Of a stretch of 52,275 nt of DNA, positions 1-8,051 are shown one piece after another (position 1 is the stretch's first letter; every line of letters begins with the position of its first letter). This DNA comes from Methanosaeta sp. PtaU1.Bin112 (GTDB taxonomy: Archaea > Halobacteriota > Methanosarcinia > Methanotrichales > Methanotrichaceae), in NCBI GenBank assembly GCA_002067705.1, contig MVRL01000102.1:1-52275 (forward strand). Reading direction: 5' to 3'. The notes beneath the pieces were generated by a model. It was given only the letters and a program-made list of their open reading frames with translations. It did no database searches and had not been told where the DNA came from. A program made the position numbers and the translations under genes.

Positions 1-249
1 AGTCCCTACACAGCCATGCAGATGGCCATGCAGGTCGCTGATGCTGTGAAAGACAAGGGGATCATCGGGGTTCACGTCAAGGTGCGCGCTCCCGGAGGCA
101 ACAAGCAGAGGTCTCCCGGACCGGGCGCTCAGGCAGCCATTCGGGCTCTTGCCAGAGCAGGGCTTCGCATTGGCAGAATAGAGGATGCAACTCCCATACC
201 CCACGACGGCACTAAGCCTGCCGGCGGAAAGAGAGGTCGAAGGGTGTAA
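1..249 (+). CDS. rpsK: 30S ribosomal protein S11 (uS11), C-terminal part
   Basis: This is the last 82 codons of S11, a protein of the small-subunit platform that contacts the mRNA exit region. The frame is already open at base 1, so the true start lies outside the window. The signature [12 protein letters not shown] and the basic tail ending GGKRGRRV are typical of archaeal and eukaryotic uS11. The stop codon is two bases before the rpoD start, so the two genes are almost certainly co-transcribed, as in the usual archaeal S13-S4-S11-rpoD cluster. Confidence 0.97.
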   Translation, partial: SPYTAMQMAMQVADAVKDKGIIGVHVKVRAPGGNKQRSPGPGAQAAIRALARAGLRIGRIEDATPIPHDGTKPAGGKRGRRV

Positions 250-251
250 GT

Positions 252-1046
252 TTGAAATTTGAATTGCTGCAGCTCGAGGAGGACCGCATCCGGTACCTCC
301 TCAGCGGTGTTACAGCCGCTTTTGCCAATGGCATTCGCCGTGCCTGCATGAGCGAGGTGCCTGTGCTGGCCATAGATGAAATATCCATCTATGACAATAC
401 ATCAGTGCTCTTCGATGAGCAGGTCGGGCTCCGATTAGGTGAGGTTCCACTTCAGGCAGATGATCTGAGCGTCTTCGCCCAGCCTGAGGAGTGCCAGTGC
501 GGCGGATCCGGCTGTCCTGGATGCCGGGTGGATTTCATGCTCTCCGCAGAAGGGCCGGGCATGGTCTACTCCAGCGATATTCAGTTCACTGACCCGAGCG
601 TTAGACCGGCCTTCGATAAGATCCCCATAGTGGTTCTGGGCGAGGGTGAGAAGCTGGTCATTGAGGGCTATGCCACAAAACATGTGGGCAAAGAGCACAG
701 CAAGTGGCAGGCGGGCACGCTATGCGGCTACAAGAATCAGCCCAGCTTAGAGATATCGGAATCATGTGATGGATGCGGAAAGTGTGTCGAGGCCTGCCCG
801 AGAAATATCTTCACAGTAGAGGGCGGGAGAGCGAAAACTACAAATACACTGGAATGCTCTCTCTGCAAGCTCTGCGTTGATGCATGCGAGCCGGGGGCAA
901 TCAGTCTATCGCTCATTCCTAGCTCGTTCGTGGTCTCCATTGAGAGCGCCGGAAATATGCCAGTTAAAGAGCTGGTGGCAAAGGCCGCAGAGGAGATCAA
1001 GAGAAGGGCGGAGGATCTGGACGCAAAGCTGGCAGAGTTAGCATAA
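252..1046 (+). CDS. rpoD: DNA-directed RNA polymerase subunit D with ferredoxin-like domain
   Basis: RpoD (Rpo3) is the archaeal counterpart of the RNA polymerase alpha/Rpb3 subunit and forms the D-L platform for assembly of the core. The protein has 264 aa. The start is TTG, giving MKFELLQLEEDR, two bases after the S11 stop. The N-terminal dimerisation domain carries an inserted domain near residues 170-220 with two four-Cys motifs, CDGCGKCVEACP and CSLCKLCVDAC. This is the pattern expected for two [4Fe-4S] clusters, as known for Methanosarcina RpoD. Extra cysteines sit in CQCGGSGCPGC near residue 80. No rpl18e-rpl13-rps9 genes follow, unlike in many other euryarchaea. Confidence 0.97.
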   Translation: MKFELLQLEEDRIRYLLSGVTAAFANGIRRACMSEVPVLAIDEISIYDNTSVLFDEQVGLRLGEVPLQADDLSVFAQPEECQCGGSGCPGCRVDFMLSAEGPGMVYSSDIQFTDPSVRPAFDKIPIVVLGEGEKLVIEGYATKHVGKEHSKWQAGTLCGYKNQPSLEISESCDGCGKCVEACPRNIFTVEGGRAKTTNTLECSLCKLCVDACEPGAISLSLIPSSFVVSIESAGNMPVKELVAKAAEEIKRRAEDLDAKLAELA

Positions 1047-1096
1047 AAATCGCAGGGATCGGCATCTTGAGCCGATTCTCGCCAAATCCATTTCGG

Positions 1097-1181
1097 GCGG
1101 GGGTTTCCAAGCCAGGTCAAAGGAGCAGGGTTGAGGGCCCTGTCACGCAGGTGTTCGCGGGTTCGAATCCCGTCCCCCGCA
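1097..1181 (+). tRNA. tRNA-Leu (anticodon GAG)
   Basis: This 85-nt class II tRNA folds as a cloverleaf. The acceptor GCGGGGG pairs with CCCCCGC, the anticodon stem CAGGG pairs with CCCTG, and the loop TTGAGGG gives anticodon GAG. There is a long variable arm and a T arm with loop TTCGAAT. The discriminator is A and the CCA end is not encoded. A leucine tRNA just after rpoD is a known arrangement in euryarchaea. It is close enough to rpoD to be co-transcribed and processed out. Confidence 0.95.
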
Positions 1182-1258
1182 TGGATCAATTTTTCATTGT
1201 CATCCTCAATTGTGGCTGATAATATTCCGGAGAGTTCCTCTTTTCGTCTGCGTTGCGT

Positions 1259-3019
1259 CTACAGCCATCCTGCCGCAATCGCCTCGTCCCTGGCTGCCTT
1301 AACCACTTTAACGAGCGTATTCATGGAATCGGCATCAATAAATACATTCATTGGGAATGATTTGAGCGCATAGATCATGGCATTGGGATCGCTTTCATCT
1401 CGATTGTATTTGGTCGGCCTGAACCCTGTACTCAGACTGGTATAGGTAAGATGATCTCCGTCGATCACTCTGTCTTCCTTGAGCCAATTCCATAATTTAT
1501 CCGCCACGTTCTCCTGAAGACGGTTGTGTTTCATCAACTCATCTTTGCAGTCCGGCCAGCTCAACTCTTTTGCGTACTGAGTGGAAGCATCGACGCCTTT
1601 GGGATAGATTCTGAATAGAGTGACAAAACCATTGTCATCCGGGTTGACACAGACCATATCCGATTCCGCTCGAATGCGTTCCCGCAATTCGTGCTGAACC
1701 TCCAGTATGCCGCCCAATACGGCCTGGAAACCCTCATGACCGAAATGCTTCAGGGTGGCCCAACCGGCCATGGCATAGGAGCCGGACCGGGATACCTCCA
1801 GGGTATAGTTTCCGGGATTGTAGGTAGTGCGCTCTTGCAGGTAATCGGAACCTGGACGGGACATTAACCTCTGAAACTCACCGATGTCTTTCACCATAAA
1901 GAGGCTGCAGTTATAGGGAGACCATCCCACTTTATGGAAATCACAGCCTATGGCATCGGCAAACTCCATTTCTTTAATGGCCTGCATATTGGCTTTGATG
2001 GCTGCTATTACCTGGGGGCGGAATTGCATAGGATTTTTATCAAAGTCATATGACTTGAAGCATAGCCAAGCCCAGCCAATGACTGCGTCGCAATAGAGAA
2101 AAGGCTTGCCAAAACCAGGAGGATTGGGATATTTCTCGATCAATTCCCGCACCTTTTTAACCTGGTCCACAGCAAAGGCATCGGTTGAACCCATAGTGCA
2201 GATGATAGAGATAATGGGAGTTCCCGCTTTAAAAAGCTCCTCCATCACCTCTTCAAGATATTCTATATCCATGCAGTTGGTTTTGTCATCGGTTTGGATA
2301 TTGACAATGTTGTTCATTCCCAAGCCGGTCCAATCTGTGGAATTCATCTTGCAATAATGCCCCTGCTGGGAGACCAAGACCTTTCCGTCGGTGCGGATGC
2401 CTGTTGAGCGGGATTCTTTTCCCAGAACTCTGGTCAGGGCGTATTTTAAGCCGTAGAAATAGCATCCAGAACCGCCGAAGGTATACAATCCGCCGGCAAC
2501 TTCCGGGTCCCATCCCAGCAAACGGGCTATTATGGCCGCAGATTCCAGTTCGGCCAATTCCACATTCCAGGCATATTCACCCTCGATGATATTGGGACTG
2601 AATATCTCTGTCAGCATAGCCGCAGTCATGGAAGCGATATTTGCGGGAGGGATCACATTGGGCATGGAAAGAGGATGGTTCCAATTGGACAGGCCCTGAA
2701 AGAGCGCTACCGATTGATCGATGGTCTCCTCTAAGTCCTGCATTCTGGGTGCAAGTTCGGCTTTTTGAGCATCCTGATATCGTGGGCCTTGCGGATCGAA
2801 AGGACCGTCGCCCAGCAAAGATGAACCGCCTTCTTCGTGCTTTAGACTATCAACCTTTATGACAGCATTCGATACGATTGCAGCCAGGGTGTCCTTCTTC
2901 TCCAAGTAAGGGGACGGAAACGCCTTACGGATATCGATACGTTTCTTAAACCAAATCGGCGCATCGGCATTGGCAATGCCATCTTTGTTTAAAAAATCTT
3001 TGAATTTTAATTCGGCCAT
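1259..3019 (-). CDS. PLP-dependent group II decarboxylase family protein
   Basis: This 586-aa protein is a fold-type I PLP enzyme of the glutamate/aromatic amino acid decarboxylase type. The visible landmarks are TFGGSGCYFYGLKYAL (cofactor phosphate region), a conserved-type Asp in YCDAVIGWAW, and DFHKVGWSPYNCSLF near residue 360. The last contains the likely Schiff-base lysine, although the context differs from the usual PHKW. It is much longer than the archaeal tyrosine/aspartate decarboxylase MfnA, so it is probably a different enzyme. The ATG is preceded by GGTGAT. The substrate cannot be read from the sequence; glutamate decarboxylase is the nearest label. It runs against the rpoD unit and looks monocistronic. 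Confidence 0.75.
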   Translation of the reverse strand: MAELKFKDFLNKDGIANADAPIWFKKRIDIRKAFPSPYLEKKDTLAAIVSNAVIKVDSLKHEEGGSSLLGDGPFDPQGPRYQDAQKAELAPRMQDLEETIDQSVALFQGLSNWNHPLSMPNVIPPANIASMTAAMLTEIFSPNIIEGEYAWNVELAELESAAIIARLLGWDPEVAGGLYTFGGSGCYFYGLKYALTRVLGKESRSTGIRTDGKVLVSQQGHYCKMNSTDWTGLGMNNIVNIQTDDKTNCMDIEYLEEVMEELFKAGTPIISIICTMGSTDAFAVDQVKKVRELIEKYPNPPGFGKPFLYCDAVIGWAWLCFKSYDFDKNPMQFRPQVIAAIKANMQAIKEMEFADAIGCDFHKVGWSPYNCSLFMVKDIGEFQRLMSRPGSDYLQERTTYNPGNYTLEVSRSGSYAMAGWATLKHFGHEGFQAVLGGILEVQHELRERIRAESDMVCVNPDDNGFVTLFRIYPKGVDASTQYAKELSWPDCKDELMKHNRLQENVADKLWNWLKEDRVIDGDHLTYTSLSTGFRPTKYNRDESDPNAMIYALKSFPMNVFIDADSMNTLVKVVKAARDEAIAAGWL

Positions 3020-3609
3020 TGTATCACCATTTGGATTTTATTCATACTTTTTCATCCTTAAAAAGTTTTTCTCAGAATTTCGCTTACTTTAGAGCGTTGC
3101 GAATTCCTAAATTAGATCTCCTATCATCTGACCTGGATGCATAGCTCTGGAAAGGAAAGTGAACTGCTGTGTCATGAAGAGCGCGGCTTCCCTTTTCATC
3201 TAAAAAACTTGCATCACGGATATGTGATGTAGCCTTTTTTACTTCATTAGGCTATTAGAGAAGCAGATCAAGAAGCCATCTACAAGCACCCTAATTCTCC
3301 GCTAGCTTGCACGGAGTGATCTTGTTCGAGAAGATAGGATACTTATAGCAGACCATCATACGAATATAGATATGCGTGCATATTATTTATATTAGTTGAG
3401 AGCGACGCGAAATTAATCATGGCAAATGGCTTTTGCTTTCATCCATAGCGGCTCGTGCGGCAACTCCCGCGAACTCCGCGAAATTGGGGAGATCATCCTG
3501 AAGAAAGGGGACTTACCGATGTCTCGACATCCCATCAAGACTCTCGCTGGCCCGCAGTCAGCAAAACCCGCCCTTCGCGATCCTGCAAGTTAAACTGTGA
3601 ATTCAAACT
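3020..3609. other. 590-bp gene-poor spacer
   Basis: No convincing gene is seen here. It holds the upstream region of the PLP decarboxylase and a hairpin followed by a T-run (listed separately). A short open stretch at about 3440-3597 on the plus strand reads SCGNSRELREIGEIILKKG but has no clear start and matches no family I recognise. AT-rich tracts lie around 3360-3410. The stretch looks like eroded sequence. Confidence 0.5.
3211..3240 (+). terminator. hairpin plus T-run, terminator-like
   Basis: CATCAC at 3212-3217 pairs with GTGATG at 3224-3229 around a 6-nt loop and is followed by TAGCC and six T. No plus-strand gene ends just upstream, so it may be a relic or end a short RNA. Confidence 0.35.
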
Positions 3610-3816
3610 GTGAGGCGCGCAATGTCTATCAAGAATATCGCAATCGGCAAGTACACGATTAGAGACTGGAGAAAGGACGATGCAGCATCAATAGCTCAAT
3701 ATGCGAACAATAAAAAGATCTGGATCAACCTTCGAGATGCATTTCCTCATCCTTACCTATATGCCAAACTGAATAAAATCATCCTGAAACGGGGCGGCTT
3801 AATGCCATCCAAATGA
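3610..3816 (+). pseudogene. truncated GNAT (RimJ/RimL-type) acetyltransferase
   Basis: The short frame encodes the first beta-alpha unit of a GNAT N-acetyltransferase. IRDWRKDDAASIAQYANN followed by KIWINLRDAFPHPY is the classic N-terminus of RimJ/RimL-like enzymes. After about 50 residues the similarity ends and the frame closes. The acetyl-CoA-binding part is absent and is not found in the next 150 bp in other frames. GTG 3610 and ATG 3622 are both possible starts. I read it as a remnant of a deleted gene rather than a functional small protein. Confidence 0.7.
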
Positions 3817-3986
3817 TCTGGTTAATACCATCTTAGTAGCATTTAATCCCAAAAGTATTATAACTAATAGGCTGTTTTAGCATACTATTAAGACGAAACC
3901 ACGTTATCCAGCCTAGTGCCGATGATGGCCGAGTTCTCGATTAGAGTCGGCCTTCTCGGGATGTGGCCTGGAAAGGAGTCAGAAAA

Positions 3987-5381
3987 ATGAGATTGATTCA
4001 ATATCCACTCGCCAACCTGGTTCTGTTCTTCCTGGTGCTTTCATATGCTCCATTTCTGCCATGCGCATCCGCATCAGGATATGTGTTGCACGTATTTGGA
4101 AATGCAAATTTAGATGGAATCGTCGATCAGCTCGACATAGCATCCATAAAATCCATGATTGATGGAAGCGAAAAGCCTACTGACCTCGCCGATGCCAATT
4201 TCGACGGCAAGGTCGACCAGGCGGACGTATACCAGGTTGAGGACATAATAAACGGAACCGAGAATAACCTCACAATCCTGGACGGCAATGGCCAGCCCAT
4301 TACAATCAAGGAGCCTGTGAATAGAGTAGTGGCAGAGTATCTGGACAACGCCGATCTGATGCAGATCCTCAAGAAGACGGATGTGGTCGTCGGAGTGGAT
4401 CTTGCTGTGGCCAAGTCCCCGGCTGAGTTTCCAGTCCTCTCAACACGAACGAACGTAGGAGCAATGCATAAGGAGCCCGATTATGAGAAGGTCTTGAGCC
4501 AAAATCCAGATCTTCTTCTCGTCTTCTCCAATGTAACCAAAGACAAGCAAGCAAACCTGCCAGGAGTTTCCGTGCTCTTCGCCGGCCTTTACTATCCGGA
4601 TTTGAGAAATCCAGAGATCTCAGCGTTCACCGATGCTGTGAGGAAGATGGGTTACATCTTTAATGCCCGACCGGAGGCTGAGGAGTATATCCAATGGCAT
4701 ATTGACCACCTTGCCAAACTCAAGAATGCCACGGAGAGGATTCCTGATGACGAGAAGCCGACTGTGCTGGTTGCTGCATACCCGAATGCAGATGAGAAGA
4801 CCCTTTTCACATTTGCCCAAATCGATACTCTAACGAGCATGATTGAACTTGCCGGCGGCAGGAGCATTGCAGCAGATCTGCCTGACTTCATGAAGTCGAC
4901 CTATCGAATTGAGGTTGATCCGGAGTGGGTCATTTCTGAAGACCCTGATTACATTGTCCTTCTGGTGGTTGCTACAACTTACAGCGGCCTGGTTCTCGAG
5001 CCGCCCAGCGGGTATGATGCCGATAACGCTACAGGGATTATTCAGGCTCGTGAGGCGTTCATGAGCCGACCCGAGTACTCCAACCTGACCGCAGTCAAGA
5101 ACGGCCGGGTATACATCCTAAGCGGCAATTTGAGAAATGATGCCAGCAAAGGCCTGATAGGAGCGGCCTATCTTGCCCGGATACTGCATCCTGAGCAGGC
5201 AGAGCTGGAACCTGAAGCCCTGCATCAGGAGTACCTGCAGAGATTCATGGACCTGGACTATGACCTGGACGAGCACGGCGTCTTCATATATCCACCGCTA
5301 ATCAAAGGTGAAGGAAAGCTCGCCGGAGTGCCTGACAGCTACTATGAGGCAGCGGAAAAGGACAAGCCTGTCGAAAGATGA
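3987..5381 (+). CDS. Exported dockerin-type / periplasmic metal-chelate-binding fusion protein
   Basis: This is a predicted cell-surface substrate-binding protein of the iron-chelate/cobalamin (FepB/BtuF-like) class. The ATG at 3987 has AAAGGAG 8 nt upstream and begins a clean signal peptide; an upstream in-frame GTG at 3963 is less likely. After the signal come two EF-hand-like dockerin loops, GNANLDGIVDQLD and DANFDGKVDQAD (about residues 42-90). The two binding lobes follow, with RVVAEYLDNADLMQIL and the distal KNGRVYILSG. Total length is 464 aa. The C-terminus, with DYDLDEHGVFIYPPL, is shared with the truncated gene at 27716-28639. No permease or ATPase genes are adjacent, so the partner transporter must be elsewhere. 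The exact ligand is unknown. Confidence 0.8.
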   Translation: MRLIQYPLANLVLFFLVLSYAPFLPCASASGYVLHVFGNANLDGIVDQLDIASIKSMIDGSEKPTDLADANFDGKVDQADVYQVEDIINGTENNLTILDGNGQPITIKEPVNRVVAEYLDNADLMQILKKTDVVVGVDLAVAKSPAEFPVLSTRTNVGAMHKEPDYEKVLSQNPDLLLVFSNVTKDKQANLPGVSVLFAGLYYPDLRNPEISAFTDAVRKMGYIFNARPEAEEYIQWHIDHLAKLKNATERIPDDEKPTVLVAAYPNADEKTLFTFAQIDTLTSMIELAGGRSIAADLPDFMKSTYRIEVDPEWVISEDPDYIVLLVVATTYSGLVLEPPSGYDADNATGIIQAREAFMSRPEYSNLTAVKNGRVYILSGNLRNDASKGLIGAAYLARILHPEQAELEPEALHQEYLQRFMDLDYDLDEHGVFIYPPLIKGEGKLAGVPDSYYEAAEKDKPVER

Positions 5382-5405
5382 ATGAGGAATTCTCCATAGG
5401 GATTT

Positions 5406-5441
5406 AGCCGGATCTGAGATCGAATCCGGCTGGGCTTTTTT
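5406..5441 (+). terminator. intrinsic-type terminator after the dockerin fusion gene
   Basis: AGCCGGAT at 5406-5413 and ATCCGGCT at 5424-5431 form a perfect 8-bp stem with a 10-nt loop, followed by GGGC and six T. It lies 25 bp after the stop codon of the upstream plus-strand gene. Confidence 0.75.
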
Positions 5442-5515
5442 CCGGAGGCACTTACAGCATTCCTCAATTGATGCTTTTCTGACTTCCGATTGGGGGCTCT
5501 CTACCATCTTTGCTG

Positions 5516-5789
5516 TCACTTCAACAATCCGTACCACAGCCTCTCCAGGTGTCCGATGAGAACGATATAAATGTGCTTGGTCATGGTACATTCTTGAGTG
5601 CTCGTTTATCCACACCGTTCCCGCCTTTATCCGGCTCGCTAGAACAAGGCCACTACGAACAATCTTTGTCCACATGGATGCCAAAATCCCGTATCAGGTA
5701 TCATTGGCTGAGGCCACTGCCTCCTCAGGAGTTTTGAAGCGCGCCAGCCCGACCACTGGTCCGTATTCTGGTTTCATTTGATTGCCATG
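5516..5789 (-). pseudogene. aldehyde dehydrogenase C-terminal remnant
   Basis: On the minus strand, codons from about 5789 read a typical aldehyde dehydrogenase C-terminal stretch: YGPVVGLARFKTPEEA, then ASANDT, then an in-frame TGA at 5694-5696, then YGILASMWTK and IKAGTVWINEH. The region after WINEH is deleted and the frame shifts. A second frame then gives the usual ALDH end, TMTKHIYIVLIGHLERLWYG, closing at a TGA at 5516. The N-terminus, the catalytic cysteine region and the nucleotide-binding part are all missing. It has a premature stop, an internal deletion and a frameshift, so it is a clear pseudogene. Confidence 0.8.
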
Positions 5790-5866
5790 AAAAATCTATT
5801 TCGTTCTCATCATGCATGAAAAGTCCAATTGTGCAGATTCATCCTTGCATAAAAAATAAAAAAAGA

Positions 5867-7861
5867 TTATGGAAGTATAATATTAAATCCCGCATCGAAC
5901 GTATCAAGCATGCCGACAAACCGCACGAATATAGAGACATCTCCAGTGCCGATCACTCCTTCCAGAGGAACTGATGGATCAAGTGCCAGCTGCTCAAGAG
6001 TCTTCCGGGGCATATCGACAGCGACATTTGCATCCGTCGAGGATTCATTCAGCCAGAAGTTGAGCACACTGTTATTAACCTGAATCAATGCTTTATCGTT
6101 TGTACCGTTAATCATCAAATTCAACTTGAAATCCACACCATTCGCTTTCGTTGCATTCAGTCTGACTGCAAGAAAATCCAGGAGCTGACTCAGAGACATG
6201 GCAGACATTATATCTGCAGATATCATTGTCCTTCCCTGCACCGGCTCAGAGCTGCGAAGCTCCTGCGCTCCAACCAGATAGGCATTGCGTGCCGGACCAG
6301 ACTCCGCCTGATACCCGAGCTGTTCAAGGGCATCCGCCTCCATCTTCCTGGCGTCCATATTAGTAGGATCTGCAAAAACGAGATAATTGGCTATGCAAGC
6401 TACCAGTTCGTATCTGCCAGCCCCATAATCTTTGGAAAGATTTTGCAGAACTGCATCTGCTCCTCCCATATACCTGGTGATGTTCTTGGAATACTCCACC
6501 GGAGTGAGCCTCCTAAGATTGATGGGATTTGCATCGTAAAATCCAAGATACTTCTGGTATGTCGCTTTAACACCCATATATATCTGGCCATAAAATCCAT
6601 GGGTGTACCAGTAGCTTTGCAGGGATTCGGGAAGGACGAGCATATTTGAGATCTCATCCATGGTATAGCCTTTATTGGCAAGATTCAGAGTCTGGTCATT
6701 GATATACTTGTACATGTCGCGCTGATTATCGAGTAGCTCCTTTACCTTATCGTTTCCGAACCGTGGCCAGTTGTGAGCGGTGAACACAACCTCGGCCTGA
6801 TCGCCGTATCGTCTCCGTGCCTCGTCGAGGAATTCAGCCCATGAAAGCGGATCTCTGACCTGTGCTCCGCGAAGGGTCAGGATATTATGGAGCGTCCCCA
6901 CGCAGTTTTCCGCCATAAAAAGCGCCTTATGATCCGGGAACCAGATATTCAACTCAACCGGAGCTTCGGTATTTGTTGTATACTGAAATTCCATCACGAC
7001 TCCGTCAATGGTTAATCTCTGGCCAGTTTTGTTGATCTCAATTGTGGGTGCAATGAGAGATGCTACCCCAGTTGCCGGATATTTGCCAAGGCCGTTATCG
7101 ACAAGCCCCTTTTCATCTCGGGGAAGCGAAAGCCCATACATATAATTTGCCCGTCTCTGCATCGCAGTTCCGGCATATACATTCTCGCTGACTGCATGCT
7201 CCATAAAACCAACAGGTGCAATGACCTCTACATCGCCGGCGGAAACTTGCTCATCAGTAATTACTCCTTTTACTCCCTGGTAATGGTCTACATGAGGATG
7301 CGAGTAAATGACTGCTTTCACCGGATACTCTCCCAATGTCCTGTTTGCCAGGCTCATCGCCGCCCGTGCCGTCTCAACTGAATGCATGGGATCGATAACT
7401 ATCCATCCGGTATCGCCCTTGATAAGGCTCATTGCCGTGATATCATAACCCCTTACCTGAAAAATTTCCGGAACAACCTCGAATAAGCCTTTGATGTTAT
7501 TCAATCGTGCATGCCTGCATAGAAGAGGATTTATCGTGTCCGGACAGGTCCCATTATCCAAAAACGAAAATGCTTCCATATTCCATGAGGTATAATTCGG
7601 ATAATCTGAGGGAATGATCAGTGGATGGTCTGCGGCGAGAAATCCCCTGGCGGCAAAATCGAAATCCTCCTCGTTATTGGCCCATGCAGGAGTATCGTTA
7701 GCCTTCAGATTGGCAGCGATGGTATGATTGGTTGCAGCGTTTCTGATAAAGCTTTCTGGACCACTACCAGCAACTGAATTTTCGCTGACAGATATTCCAG
7801 GCATTGCTGCCATCAGTATGACGGCAGCTACAAAAATTGCCTTCAAGTATATTTTCATCAT
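5867..7861 (-). CDS. Secreted alkyl/aryl-sulfatase-like metallo-beta-lactamase protein
   Basis: This is a metallo-beta-lactamase-fold hydrolase of the SdsA1/BDS1 alkylsulfatase group, which cleaves alkyl sulfate esters with a binuclear Zn site. The start is ATG 7861, with AAGGAG at 7867-7872, opening a signal peptide (MMKIYLKAIFVAAVIL); upstream in-frame codons are less likely. The metal motif YSHPHVDHYQG lies near residue 240 and MAENCVGTLHN further on. A helical dimerisation region and an SCP2-like C-terminal domain follow. The length of about 664 aa fits the family. It is divergent from the amylase gene. The substrate is inferred only from the family. Confidence 0.85.
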   Translation of the reverse strand: MMKIYLKAIFVAAVILMAAMPGISVSENSVAGSGPESFIRNAATNHTIAANLKANDTPAWANNEEDFDFAARGFLAADHPLIIPSDYPNYTSWNMEAFSFLDNGTCPDTINPLLCRHARLNNIKGLFEVVPEIFQVRGYDITAMSLIKGDTGWIVIDPMHSVETARAAMSLANRTLGEYPVKAVIYSHPHVDHYQGVKGVITDEQVSAGDVEVIAPVGFMEHAVSENVYAGTAMQRRANYMYGLSLPRDEKGLVDNGLGKYPATGVASLIAPTIEINKTGQRLTIDGVVMEFQYTTNTEAPVELNIWFPDHKALFMAENCVGTLHNILTLRGAQVRDPLSWAEFLDEARRRYGDQAEVVFTAHNWPRFGNDKVKELLDNQRDMYKYINDQTLNLANKGYTMDEISNMLVLPESLQSYWYTHGFYGQIYMGVKATYQKYLGFYDANPINLRRLTPVEYSKNITRYMGGADAVLQNLSKDYGAGRYELVACIANYLVFADPTNMDARKMEADALEQLGYQAESGPARNAYLVGAQELRSSEPVQGRTMISADIMSAMSLSQLLDFLAVRLNATKANGVDFKLNLMINGTNDKALIQVNNSVLNFWLNESSTDANVAVDMPRKTLEQLALDPSVPLEGVIGTGDVSIFVRFVGMLDTFDAGFNIILP

Positions 7862-7950
7862 CTTTTCTCCTTGCTTTTGCACTTGCATTCAAGCATTCTC
7901 AGATTTATTTTCTCCCCAGAGGAATCACAAATGCGCCCATCTGTTCCGGC

Positions 7951-7966
7951 TTATATCTTTAAATAG
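7951..7966 (+). promoter_or_regulatory. putative TATA box for the amylase gene
   Basis: TTATATCTTTAAATAG resembles an archaeal box A and lies about 85-100 bp before the amylase start. It would place transcription initiation near 7985-7990. Its strength is unknown. Confidence 0.35.
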
Positions 7967-8051
7967 CTTGAAAGCTCACATCTTAATAATTTCTAGACGC
8001 TACAACAACATTTTCAGCCTCAAACCCAAACAGGAGGAGAAGTGAAAAATT

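Noticed and set aside
5694-5696. TGA in the ALDH remnant as a selenocysteine or recoded codon
   Set aside because: The gene is also truncated and frameshifted, so decay explains it better.
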